From contig NC_134161.1 of the NCBI RefSeq assembly GCF_033958435.1, positions 1,302,001 to 1,366,000 on the forward strand: a stretch of 64,000 bases of DNA, in the 5' to 3' direction. The translations under genes and the position numbers were made by a program. The stretch comes from Carettochelys insculpta. Taxonomy: Eukaryota > Chordata > Testudines > Carettochelyidae. Each line of letters opens with the position of its first letter. Position 1 is the stretch's first letter. Positions 32,895-44,906 of this stretch are shown here, piece after piece. The notes beneath the pieces are model-generated. The model was given only the letters and a program-made list of their open reading frames with translations. It made no database searches and had not been told where the DNA came from.

Positions 32895-33353
32895 GGCCCT
32901 TTCTACATAGGCCACTTCCTTTGGAACTGGCATGCTAATATACGGAACAAAAGATGCTAATGAGGCGTGGATGCAAATTCACCACACCTCATTAGCATAA
33001 TATCACGTGATTTGGAGTCCAGAAGACCATTCTTCTGGACTCCAAAACGCTGTGTAGAAGCGCGGCCCTGGGGGGGTTTCCGGAAGGAAGTCCTTCTTCT
33101 GGAGGCCCCTTCTCCCCCAAAATTTTTGGGAAGAAGGGGCCTCCAGAAGAAGCACATCCTTCCGGAAGCAACCCACCCAGGGCCACACTTCTACACGGTG
33201 TTTTGGAGTCCAGAAGAAAGGTCTTCCAGACTCCAAATCACGTGACATAATGTTAATGATGTGTAGTGAATTTGCATCCGTGCCTCATTAGCATCTTTCG
33301 TTCCGTGTATTAGCACGCCACTTCCAAAGGAAGTGGCCTGTGTAGAAGCGGCC
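32895..33353. mobile_element. Palindromic MITE, 459 bp
   Basis: Ends GGCCCTTTCTACATAGGCC and, inverted, GGCCGCTTCTACACAGGCC. It is flanked by AAA on both sides (32892-32894, 33354-33356). Nearly the whole length is an imperfect palindrome centred near 33120 (CCCCAAAATTTTTGGG). Overlapping ORFs on both strands reflect this symmetry and are not genes. Confidence 0.85.
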
Positions 33354-34740
33354 AAAGAGGAAAACAAGCTTCCCAGTTTTTTGAACTCCATTTCTGACCT
33401 TTGAACTAACTGGTTCAAATGAAAACAATATTAATTCTAATTCCTAAATTGAACCCAAAAGTATCTGGGCAGCAGCATCTTCTGCACAAAAAAAAATTAA
33501 AATACTTACACATTTAGGGAAAAAAACTAAGAAAAGACTGAAACTAACTGATAATTAACGTAGCAGATGACACATTATGAAGTATTTACAAAGCACAAGT
33601 TAACCTGAAAAGTTAAAACTTCACAAAGTTAAATATTTCCCCCCGATTCTCCGTAAAACTGAAAAAGCTGTATTCTTTCACATCACTAAAATAGAAAGAC
33701 GGCTCATACACTACTTAAATAATTTTAATAAATTGTAAGTAGTTTAGGCCTTAACACAGGCTGACATAATTTTAGATTTTTAAAAATAAAAAACCCAAAT
33801 TAAACACAAAAATCTATTTCTTAAAGCATCAGTTTTTAACTCCCCTGACCCACATATTTATTCTTTACCCTCCATGCCAGGCCTCAGATTTTGTGAACAG
33901 AAAACTGATCCTTGTGCAAATTTTATTGATACTGATGTGGGGGTTGTTGGGAAAGATCCACAGAGCCAGGATATTTAAAACATCTGCCTTGTTTTCTGCA
34001 CTGAAAAAAGGAAATTTTTCTCCTAGCTCTACAGATATTAATGGTGCTGTGATTCCACCTGCCAACCTGGGATACCCAGCTTACCCTCTGCTTCCCTGAC
34101 TTATGAAGCGTTATACTGAACATTCGGACAGCAGACAGAAGCGGTTAGCTATACTCAAGGAGGGGCTGAATGTCAGTGGAAGACTGAAGGGAGTGCAGAG
34201 GTGTCTGTCTCATGGAAAGTCTGGATGTTTGAACAGCGCTTGCCTATTCTGACAAGTGCTTTTTGCTCTGTTTGGCCAATCTGAGAGAGCAAACAAGAGA
34301 TCCTTCCCAGTGGGTGGGAGAAGGAGGTGGAAAGGTATCTGTACATTGAGAACAGTCAGAAAGGCTGCCTTTTCCACAAGGTGCCCCAAAATAGTCAGGG
34401 AAACACTATCAGGGATGTATTTTGGTCCAACTTTCAGACCACAGTGTGAAAAGTAGCATACCATAAGCCAAGAAAAAGAATGAAATGTATTTGTGTAAAT
34501 CTAGGGAAGCAATACTTGAACGAAAAATTTCAGCTGAGTTTTACATATTGAAAATCTTTATTGATTCATCCCTGTACTGCAAATTTAAAACCATTATAAT
34601 TGTGGCAAAGCCATATTGAGCATACATTTGTGCTTAAGGACCCACAAACAAACAAGGTAGAAGAATGGAAACTGTCTTCTGGTAGAATGGTGTTGGAAGG
34701 CCCTGTCTATTTCGAGATGTGAAGAGTGGCTCCTCAGCAA

Positions 34741-34850
34741 GAACATAAGAACGGCCACACTGGGTCAGACCAGAAGTCCATCTAGTCCAGGATCCTGTCC
34801 TCTGGTAACGGTCAATGCTGTTTTCTCCCGAGTGTTCAGCACCAGGATAG
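34741..34850 (-). mobile_element. CR1/L3-like 3' fragment
   Basis: AACATAAGAACGGCCACACT, GGGTCAGACCAGAAGTCCAT and TCCAGGATCCTGTCC are the inverse of the LINE tail seen at 19800-19945. Confidence 0.75.
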
Positions 34851-36224
34851 GTTAGAGTGGTGGTGGTGAACACAACACAATGTTCTCCAGCAGAGCGTTT
34901 TCTCTCTCCTTTAGGTCCAGCATCCCTCCTCCTTGTCCATGAAGTCCCTTCCATGCCTCTTGGACTCTTGCAGGAAACCATTTCCCTCTTCTTTTTTCAT
35001 AGTTCTCTGCTAGAATGCAGTTATGAGGTCAGTGAAACCATCCTTTCTTGCCCTCTTTCATTCCTGTAGGTGTATGCCAGGCATTCGGAAAACTCATAAG
35101 ACCCCTTTCAGTGAGGAGCACAGCATTTCAGAACTAGAACAGAGAAACAGCACATACAGTTACTGTCCTAATACAAAATCATTAAATGTCACTTTTTTTG
35201 TAATTTTAGAATGCTAGTCCCACCTACGCTGTCCAGCCTGGTGCGAGCTTGGAGACAAGGAGCCTTCTATATTGCTTCGCCCTTATATAAGAGCCCCTGT
35301 GCGTGGGACGGTGGGCTGGAGGAGCAAGAGGGGCCAGCTTAGTAATTGCACAAGCACCTCTGGATGCTATGCTTACACTGGACAAGGTTACCCAAATGTG
35401 GGTTCCCAAGGGGGAGAGAAGGATCGTGTTCAAAAAGATCATGAGCAAGCCAGGAAGATATGCAGCACTGACGTTTACCACAACGATGCTCCATAGCTGA
35501 TAGAAGAGCTGAAGGGAAGCACACCACCTACATAAGCAGCCCAAGGCAGCTGCACTGTCTTGCAATGTAGGTACCAACTATTGTACTCTCCTTGCTTTAA
35601 ATTCCATTTTATAACAATTGCAGGTAAGCCCAGCCAGCACCACAAAACAAACACTCATGCAATAACTGGTCTGAACCCAAGAGGTTAACGATGCTGCATA
35701 AAAAATAAAAATGATTTTATAAGCCACTACTCATTTTGAAATGTCCCTGTAGCCTTATTTTGGCAATTTACTTCTAACAATGGGGCTAGCAGCACAAGGC
35801 CTTGATCAAACTGGGAGCAAAACTACATATTCTACTACTTGTTTCTGCATCTGCTCTTACATTGCATGGAAGGCTTGTTTATGATAGTTAATGTTTTAGT
35901 CCTAACAGTGTTTCCATTTTGAATAGAGGAAGTGGGCATAGTCCACCACAAGACACAGGAAGAATCAAACATACTAAACTCTTTCATATCCGGCATTCTA
36001 TCTTCTGAATCTCTCAAATAAACGGGATTTTAGCCATAAGTAAATTTTAGTTATGTTTTCTGTAAGTACAGTGTGGTGAAAGTAAATACAAATAAATACA
36101 GCAAATACCGTAAGTTTACAGTGTACAATACTACCACTGTTCATAAATAAAGTAGTTTGCATACATTTGTTTGTTTCTTAATAGCTAATCTTGTTTTTCT
36201 TTAGTGTTATGCATTGCTAGGTAC

Positions 36225-36310
36225 ACCCCTCTATAATCCAGAATAGTTTAATATCCAGCAACCTCAGTCCCAGGGCTGCCAAATATGAAAGAGGTTACTT
36301 TAGCATTGGC
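36225..36310. repeat. Possible MITE fragment
   Basis: CCTCTATAATCCAGAATAG and ATATCCAGCAACC recall the internal text of the Tc1/mariner MITE at 14261-14570. Short and degraded. Confidence 0.3.
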
Positions 36311-36411
36311 AGGGGTTCACAGAGGCAACATTTTTGACTACTGTTTGTGTAACCTGATATGGAAATAAACCCTTCTAAGCTTGAAATTTCCAGCACTGAT
36401 ACCATTTTGTC

Positions 36412-36431
36412 GGGGGGGGGGGGGGGGGGGG
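36412..36431 (+). repeat. G20 homopolymer
   Basis: Twenty G in a row on the plus strand. Confidence 0.95.
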
Positions 36432-37520
36432 TCAAGGAGAAGGAAGCTGAGAAGGCGGGGAGTCTAAGAGCTAATGTCCCCGCAAAACAGTGACTGTCAG
36501 CCTGGACCCGAACAAAGTTATTTAAATCCCCCTCTATAGTTGTATTGCAATACAGCTCAAAGTACTCACTGATACAGCTGTTTCAGCAGCTTCAGGCTGG
36601 GGCTCCATATGGGATTCAGACAGCATCTTTGGAGCCCGGACCTCTGGTTCAGGGTTGGGTGTGCGGAAGAGACCTTGGCTGTGTGGAGACCTTCCTTCTG
36701 GTTGCTTGGATATCTTCCACTTTCAACTCCAAACTGTTCAAGACCCCAGCTACGTTCTCCTTTGCAAAAATCCAGTCCAGCTCCTCTTAGTACAGGCAGC
36801 TATTGGCAGCATTACAAGAATTCCTGTTTAGTCCATGGTATTTTTGTAGCTTTGTCAGAGGCTCCTTTGCTTTGACAGTGCATTGGGCTGCACCCCACTA
36901 TTACCACTTTTCTGCTGCATTTGCTCTGGCAGCCTCTAGCAGATCTCCACACTCTCAGGATTGCAGCTCAGACAGGCCTGGATGTGCTCCTCTCCCCAAA
37001 AGTCAGCAAAGTCCAGAGCTTCCTGATGGGCTCATTCAGCAGCATGGCTGCTATAAAGGGTATGTGACTTGATGTGTAAATTTGCCACAGGCTGGAATTA
37101 CAAAGGGCCTGGCTGCATGCCAATATTTAAATGGAAAGGTGACATCCAAATCAAAATGATCCCAGAGCAGTAAAGGATCCAAGGGCATATAAACAAGCCC
37201 ACCCAGGTGTGAAACAATGTAGCTTGAGGCAGCAATCAGAGTACAGCTAGGAACAGTAATTAAACCGAAACAGGGTTTTAGTCATACAAATCTTATCTGT
37301 AATACCTCATACAGGAATAGGGCTATGTCACTTCCTAAACAGATTAAAGCAGGTTAAGAAACAAAATTTAAAAGTTTGCACATATGGGCACAAGGTAGTT
37401 CATACTGAAAAAGTTGTACCAAAACTTTCATGTGTAGCCAAGGCCTAAGTTTTCAGACCAGAGGAGGACCAGATCAGAGCTGAGCTACCATACAGAGTGT
37501 GAAGACTTTCCAACACAGAC

Positions 37521-37884
37521 GGTGTGTCTACACTTGCACTCTTCTTTCAAAAGAGACATGCAAATGAGGGAAATTGAAAATGCAAATTAGGTGCAGATTT
37601 ACATATCTGGCACCTCATTTTCATGTTCTTCTTTCCAAAGAATAAAAGCACTGTAGACACAGCTCTTTCAAAAGTAAACTATCTTCCCACAAAGAAGAGA
37701 AGAAGGGCTCTTTCAAAGATGGGGTTTACTTTTGAAAAAGCTATGTCTACGCTGCTTTTCTTCTTTCAAAGAAGCTCTTTTGCAAATAAGGCACCGGATA
37801 TGTAAATCTGCACCTAATTTGCATTTTCAGTTTCTCTCATTTGTATGCCTCTTTCAAAAGAGGAATGCAAGTGTAAACACAGCC
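37521..37884. mobile_element. Palindromic MITE, about 364 bp
   Basis: Left GGTGTGTCTACACTTGCACT and, inverted from the right, GGCTGTGTTTACACTTGCAT. The inverted similarity continues for about 100 bp (ATGCAAATTAGGTGCAGATT and its mirror). The interior is TTTCAAAAG-rich. Confidence 0.75.
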
Positions 37885-38158
37885 AGATTTTCTTCTCCTT
37901 TAGCTCCATGGGTAAATAGACTTATGTTCCCTTATATAACCAGTGCTTTAAACTCATTTTTAAGTTCACATGGAAGTTTCTTTGGGTAACAAGAAACATT
38001 CTGAAGCCATGCAAATCTGACCCGGGTACCTCTTGGTTAGTAAACACTCCTCAGGTTCCTCCAAGTCTCCTCCTGACAACTAGCCACCCTTATGAAAATG
38101 AAACTTACCAACTCCCCTACAACGCATAAAGAAGAAAATACTATCCTTACAAACATTG

Positions 38159-38283
38159 CATCTGATGAAGCGGGTCTTTGCCCACGAAAGCTTATGCTCC
38201 AAAATATCTGTTAGTCTATAAGGTGCCACAGGACTTCTTGTTGTTCTCCAAGATACAGACTAACACGAGTATCTCTCTGATAC
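38159..38283 (+). mobile_element. GGGGTAGCC-family retroelement, intron 1 copy
   Basis: About 125 bp. It reads GCATCTGATGAAGCGGGTC through TAAGGTGCCACAGGAC to ACTAACACGAGTATCTCTC. Same subfamily as the copy at 17196-17321 but on the opposite strand. No clear target duplication. Confidence 0.8.
38162..38199 (+). ncRNA. Hammerhead-ribozyme-like core (best copy)
   Basis: CTGATGA, A, stem-loop GCGGG-TCTTTG-CCCAC, GAAA (38186-38189), GC-TTAT-GC, TC. All core motifs of a hammerhead are present in order. It departs from the canonical form by the extra A before stem II, a C/A mismatch in the stem, and no clear helix I. Antisense to KMT2A. Confidence 0.45.
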
Positions 38284-38499
38284 ATATGAATATTGCAGAC
38301 CACCATCCAGTACTCAACTGACTAAACTAAACTGGAAAAAAAATGGCAAGAAGCCATTTTTAATATACCCTTCCACTGCCAAGATCTTGGACACATTTCT
38401 ATCATATTTCAGGCCAAGACACAAAACAGAAGTGGCATTAGTCATCATGCTTATAGACAATCTCCTGTCCAATGACAGGAAAGGATGTCTATGGTTATA

Positions 38500-39080
38500 T
38501 TGTTAGATCTTTGGGTTACTTGTCACTGTTTACCAACATATACTACCATAAACCAGCCTGAGATCACAACTGGAGGGTGGCGGTGAACTTATCGTTCTTT
38601 ATCAAACCGCCCTCATACAGAGTCCTTCAGACCTGCACCTTGGTACTCATTCTACTCAACAACTCCATTAATCTTCTTTGGGGAAACCAGGACTTAAACA
38701 TCAGCACGTTACTCACTGACATGGACAACCCTACTGAACTAGTCCATCACCGGGGCTGAGATCAGCAACTGGATGAAAATCAACTGATGGAAACTAAACT
38801 TCAACAATCAGAGGTGGGAAGATTTAAACACTTGGAACATCCAGCTACCACCGTAAACCTACCTATCGTTGAGCAAGCATGGACACAAATAGGCAACTCA
38901 GTCCTCAGCCTCAATGTTCTTCTGGATTCATCCCTGCTTCTAGATATTCAAACAACAACAGCTGCTGAAATCACTCTCTTTCCTCTACACCTTGCCAAGA
39001 AGATAACCGTATTCTGTCATTGGAAAAAAATCTGGCTCTTGCAACTCACCGCTTTGTGAATCCCACACTGGATTACTACA
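38500..39080 (+). mobile_element. L2-type LINE reverse transcriptase relic
   Basis: Across frames the plus strand gives EISNWMKIN, KLNFNNQ and LNVLLDSSLLLDIQTTTAAE, then a HTGLLQL-like piece. This is the order of the C-terminal RT region in L2/Rex-type LINEs. Heavily mutated. Clade assignment is tentative. Confidence 0.5.
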
Positions 39081-39106
39081 ACTGACTCACTCAGAAACGA
39101 GTGGGG

Positions 39107-39305
39107 AACTACAGCTCACTGGTTTGAGCATTGGCCTGCTAAGCCAAGGGTTACGTGTTCAATCCTTAAGAGGGCCATTTAGTGACCTGGGGCAAACAGA
39201 TTTAAAAAAAAAAAAAGGGATGGAACTTGGCCCTACCAAAAGGGCAGGGGACTGGACTCAATGACCTCCTGAGGTGCCTTCCAGTACTAGGAGATGTGTA
39301 TCTCC
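39107..39305 (+). mobile_element. tRNA-derived SINE with CR1-like tail
   Basis: Head AGCTCACTGGTTTGAGCATT, GGCCTGCTAAGCC and GGGTTACGTGTTCAATCCTT resemble pol III box A and box B of a tRNA. A conserved GGGCCATTTAGTGACCTGGG body and an A-run follow, and the tail GGACTGGACTCAATGACCTC CTGAGGT matches the CR1 3' end, which suggests CR1-driven mobilisation. Not a functional tRNA gene. Confidence 0.8.
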
Positions 39306-39950
39306 ATATAATATTTATTACTATATTACTCCTGCAGCTCAAATAAAGAGCTCTCATTAATCCAAAGTGGAACACCATGCTGCCTGAGTGATATCAGCCA
39401 TGGAAAAACACATCACTTTAGTGCTCCACTCATTCTGTTTTACTGTAAGGCAGTGGTTCTCAGTACACTGCTGAGGACCATGCACCATGCTCAGGACCAT
39501 GCAGGCAGTATATATCTTGTGTGGCTGCAGCTTACTTAACACCAAGAGCAACATATGTGGCCAACAATGGTAAACAGGTTGAGAATCTCAGTTGGAAGCA
39601 TCCAGTTACAGGACAACAATCCTCATCTTTCAGGTCCTCCCAGGTAATGGACCAAGTTTCCTTCAGTCATGCAACCTGCTGTGGGACCAAAACCTCTATC
39701 AACAATTACACTTCAAAGAAACCGTCAACCTGAAGCATAACACATCTGAAAACAAAGAACAGAGCTTTCTCAGCAACTGGCCAAAAAATCACAGAACTTT
39801 CTTCCAGAATTATTTTTTTTTTAGTATTTCTCTTGAAAAATCAATGAAGACAAGTGTTTTAAAAGAATGACCACAACTTTCACTCCCTTCAAAATAAAAC
39901 GCATGATTGCTTTAGCCAAGAGTTTACACAATGGTGGCAGAAAAAGATGT

Positions 39951-39965
39951 GGGGGGGGGGGGGGG
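39951..39965 (+). repeat. G15 homopolymer
   Basis: Fifteen G in a row on the plus strand. Confidence 0.95.
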
Positions 39966-40869
39966 ACTAGATCATAGCTTAAGAGTTGAGCTAAACCTAT
40001 ACACACATGGGAGAAACCAAGAAACATATAGCTGCTGAAATGAAGGCTGTCAATGATTCAGTACATGTGCTCCTGATGATTTTTTGAATTATACATTAGA
40101 AAAACTCCTATTCACCGGGGTGTAATTAAAGATTTCATAGGACATTTCACAAGGGCAGCATGTTGATCCAGGTCCCCCAGCCAAATTCCAACTTCAACAA
40201 TTACACTTTCCCTCCATAAAGCTCCTCTGCCGTTTCAAAAGATGTAGCAGCCCCTACTTCTCGTCTTTTTGCCATACAACATAAAATAACTATTGTATTC
40301 CACCCCACACAATGGCTATAGTTCCCCTCATTAGACAGTTATATAAAGCTTAAATTGTAAAGAGCTTGGAGATACATTTCTGTAATACCTCTTACCCACA
40401 AACAAGTGATTTAAAATACAAGCTAACACCACCAATCAATCTCAGAAAATTCTAACAATGGCAATACAGTACACAAGCAAAACCATTCAGTGAATTAGCA
40501 TAGGCCAGCTCTTAATGTTCAACTTTGCTTGAAAAGGAAGCCAAAATGAACCAATAAAATTTTTTTTCTTATGTCTATGTTACAGTATATTACCTGAAAA
40601 CATTAAAAGCATTTTTAAGTGTGTTCCTTATATGTGAAGGAGAAACACTTCCTGCTTCCATCTTTTTTCAAAGTAGTCAATAAAATCCAACTGCAATCGC
40701 TGAAGCATCAACAGCTTGTTTTAAGAACTCAAATGGCATATATGGACATGAATGCTTGTGGGTTCTTGCTGAATGTTTGTAAACAGTTTACAGCTGCCAT
40801 ATATTCCTAATATACTTAATTGTCATTCTTAGTACGAAATATTTGAGAAAATCTATGTAAACCAAGAAT

Positions 40870-41795
40870 TCCCAACCTATGAGTCGGGACCCAAACATGG
40901 GTCATGATTAGATTTTCTAGGGGTCGCCAGATGGGCTCTTAAGAAGCCATTTGCAGCCTCTTGACTCCTCCTCTGTTCCCAGTCCCTGCCTCATGGTGCT
41001 GAAATGGGACTCAGTTTAATTGCTTTAATGGTTGGCAGGAGAGCTGGCAGTCAAACCAATTAAACTGAGTCCCAGTTAAGCACTGCAGGGCAAGGAACTG
41101 CCCCCTGCACAGGAGGGAAAGAAGTAGGAGGGCTGGGGGGAGCCAGGCAAAGAAGGGGGAGGCCCAATGAAGGAGTGGGGGTCAGCAGCAGCATCTTGGA
41201 ACTCCCCCGTGAGGTAGGTGGGGTGGCTAAGACAAGTTTAAGTCTGTGGACGGGTGACAGAGGGGGCTGAGAGCTGGTCAGAGCTCTGTGCCCCAGACAG
41301 CTCCCACTGCACTGCTGCAGGGTCCCCTGCCTGGGATCCTGTGGCTGGTGCTGCTGGCCAGGGCTAAGTGCTCCAGCCAGATCCCAGCTGCAGGGCTGAC
41401 AGGGTCTCCGTCCCATTTTTTGGAAATCTGATGTGAGACAGGCAGCCCTGGCTGGGGATCCCACAGGTGGAGCTGCCTGTCCCATGTAAGTTTTTAAGAA
41501 ATCTGGCAACCCCAGCTGAGAGGGGTTTAAGCCTGCGTTGGGGGAGGGAGGTGCTGAGAAGGGTTTAGGCTGTGGGGCAGAGGGCATTTTGAGGCTGAGA
41601 GGGGTTTAAGATGTGGGATGGGGGGCATTTTAGGGCTGAGAGGGGTTTAAGCTGGGGGGCAGAGGGGCAGTTTTTCCCAGGGGGAACCTCCTCTCCCCGC
41701 CACCACCCCCTGGGTTTGAATTGCCTCGGTTCACAAGGCCTTCCCGAATTGTCAAAATGGGTCCCTGTCTCAAAAAGCTTGGGAACCGCTGATGT
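40870..41795. repeat. GC-rich interspersed repeat with a minisatellite core
   Basis: Left edge CCCAACCTATGAGTCGGGAC and right edge AAAAAGCTTGGGAACCGCTG are typical ends of an old amniote repeat. The core is G-rich and includes the tandem array at 41516-41672. The minus-strand ORF at 41060-41587 is not supported as a gene. Confidence 0.55.
41516..41672 (+). repeat. Minisatellite, about 40 bp x 4
   Basis: CTGAGARGGGTTTARG recurs at 41516, 41554, 41595 and 41636, followed each time by G-rich text and a GGGCATTTT-like phrase. Confidence 0.8.
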
Positions 41796-44700
41796 AAACC
41801 AATTGCTGAATGTGACATATACATACTAATTATATTCTTGTGGGCAAATTCTGCCCTTGGATACAAGCATATAACATCACATGACTTGAATATGAGTTGC
41901 ATACATATCTGAGATCAGAATTAGCCCAACATGCTCATGTTTTTACTCCAGTAGGAAGACTTCAGATTAAATCTATTTGACACTGAGATGGGGCCAGGGT
42001 GAATTCAGGCAATCCAGGTCCCTACCCATAAAATGACACGGAGTTCCCCATGACTTTGCCACACTCCACTAAAAGTGATGGTGTTAAGATGGTTCCCACT
42101 TTTAGAAAGACAGCAGAACAGGGCTCTCTTCTTTCATCAGGACTCAATCCCCTATACCCTCTGTAAAGGCAGGAGTCCCTTCTTCCCCATGGAGTGGTAG
42201 GAGTGGCAGCTATAACCACCTTTCACCCCATACTAAGCCCAGAATATGGGGTGTACCTGCTTGAGATGGGTTGACTGAGCCTGCTGTGCTTTTCTCCTCC
42301 CATAACAAGTCCTACGGTTCCACGGTGTTGCACTGGCCTCTTACACAGTAGATCTGAGAGTTAACACCCGCTGAGATTCATGCAGCACTTCACACATCTC
42401 AGTTACTCTCTCAGGATGTGTACAAACATCTCTTAATTGGTTGCATTAAATTGATCTTAACAAGCTTCTACTTACAACCATAAGAGCCAGAGGTTTTGTT
42501 TTTTCTTCTGATGTAATTACATAATTCTACGAGCTGAGCTCATAAGGTTTATGCTATAGGAACTTGATGGGTAAGTGTCAGCAGTATTTTAAGAAACTCT
42601 TCTGCACTAAACAGAGTCAGCATATAAGATGTATAAGTGCTCAAAATCTTAGGTAAAAAACTAAATCAGAAGGAAATATATTACAGTCTCCACTGTGAAA
42701 GTTGCCAAATTATAAGCACTGTATACATTGATATAATACTTAAGTGACTTTATTTTTTCTGCAGTCACTAAAAACTACATTTTTAAGTTGCCATTTATTA
42801 CCCTATGTGTTTGCACAAGTTAGGACATGAAAGGCATGTTGGATTTAACTCGATAAAATGTTTCTGGGGGCTCTCTGTGTGTTTTAATTGCTTCAGTAAC
42901 TAAAACATCCTTCAGCAAGACAAAGAAAGATCATGTCATAACAACTCAGTAAAGAACTGAGCAGTTTACAGAATACTATGCAATTTTCTGAACAAAAAAA
43001 TTCAAATTTTCAGAACAAAAATGTGTTCCTATGAGTTTTATCCTTAAAAATAATTATGCACATGAATATGATTTGTACAAACTCTTACTACTGCCTACTC
43101 TAAGAATACATTAAGCTTTAAGGTAATATTTAAAGATAAAGAAATTCTTTCCTGCCTTGCAAAAATTGCCTCTGACTTTCAATGCCCTAATTAAACACAA
43201 AAGAAATCACTGTATTCTGTCTTCTGTGTTGGTCTCATTGAATAAGTTGGCAATCTAGTCATTTCACAGATCTCCCCACAAACAAACAGGGATGCACATG
43301 TAAATCCATGAACTGCAATACTAATAAGAGCTGCAAAGAGAGAGAAATAATACAAATTACATCCAGAAAGAGAATGCCCACAGAAAAATTAGATTTCTAA
43401 GCATGGACTCAATGTTAGAAAGATGTGTTGAGCTCTGATTGTGCTGACATTCAAATTTATTTACAATGTCTGTATAGGTCACAAGTAGCAATGGACTATC
43501 AGTGTCACACAGCAATAGTTTTGTACATTTCGTATTCACTCGCACATGTATAAATAGTGACAGTATGCAAAGGGAAGAGAAGAGAAATGGCTGGTTTTTC
43601 ACTGCCATGCATTCTCTCTCCAATACAGTAGCAGCAATGACAAGGCATTGGGGAAAGGAAAAACAGTGGTATAAAACAAAGCTTTACCACTCACCGCTAG
43701 AAATACATATCAAATATTTTCTCCAAAATATAAAGACAACATTTGTTGAAAGATTTAGTCACTATTTTACAAAAAGAAAAAAAAAAGGGGGTTTTATGTC
43801 TCCATTTACAGTAGATTAACAGAATTAAACAGAAAGCTAAGCAGAGCTGGGAAAGGAATGCTGCAGAAGCGCATCGCTCAAGGTCTCATATTTTGCACAC
43901 AGCACTGCAATGAGCAATAGCCTTGTCATGTCTCCTCCGCCACTCCCCTTGAACACGTGGGGCTCTCTGCAAGATGTAAACAATGTTACACAGAACTGGC
44001 TTAGAAAGGATTAATACTTGCTCAGGAGAAAAAAAAAGTGTTCTGTCAAACTGACAAAAGAAGGGGGTGTTAAAAATCTACATGTTCAACTCTAAAATAT
44101 TTCAGCCTGTGCTTATGCTCTCTAAACTGAGCAAGAGCAGAAAAATCACCAGGAACATATGATCAGTTACATTCCTAAACCAAAGAGCCATTTATCCCCA
44201 AAACAGTTTTCCTCATTAAGGCTGCCAAGAAGATAGACACACTGCATTTTCAAACAAACAATAACCTAGTAAGAAATGCAGGCAAGAATCCATTGATTCT
44301 TCTACTTTACAGACCAGAGCTCCCAAATCCTTAAAGTATTTACAAAGTCCTTTAGGTCAAAACTGTTGACAAACAAGAAGGCAGACAGGAAAATAGTACA
44401 GCATACCCATTTTATAGACAGGTGAACTATGGCATCAAGATGGTAAGTGACATGCCTAGGATGAAAATAAGTTTTTGCAAGATCCAAGTCCCAGACTCTT
44501 CCTCTGCACACTAGTTTATACTCTCTTCCAATTTCGGGTAACAGACCTAGTTCTCCAGGCCTGCAGTGTTTCCACAGTTCCCCTCGTAAGTCAAGTTAGC
44601 TTCACTGTCTACCACAAGATCCCCATTATGCTCTTTCCCTGCTGCTGCCACTCCTCCTGAGTCTAGTTCAGCAACAACTCCGAATAGCAAAGGTCCAATG

Positions 44701-44906
44701 CTTCTGCCATCTCCAACATTCCCTATCCACACAGCTTTGATCCAGTACTACTTCACGTCATTTCTTGCCTCACATTCACCTCGACAATCCAAACCATGAC
44801 CTATTTGCCCCCACTTTTTCCACCCCAGTGACCTACACTAATAACACCTCCTCCTTTAAAGTGCCACAACACCTGACTAGGATTAAAGCCACAAAGGCTG
44901 CGTCTT

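Noticed and set aside
32957..33248. Pairs of overlapping ORFs on both strands
   Set aside because: They arise from the near-perfect symmetry of the palindromic MITE.
39110..39180. Functional tRNA gene
   Set aside because: Box A and B are present, but a complete cloverleaf is not supported and the unit continues into a SINE body with a CR1 tail.
41060..41587. 175-codon Pro/Ser-rich minus-strand ORF
   Set aside because: Lies in a G-rich repeat and minisatellite; no homology recognised and no splice context.
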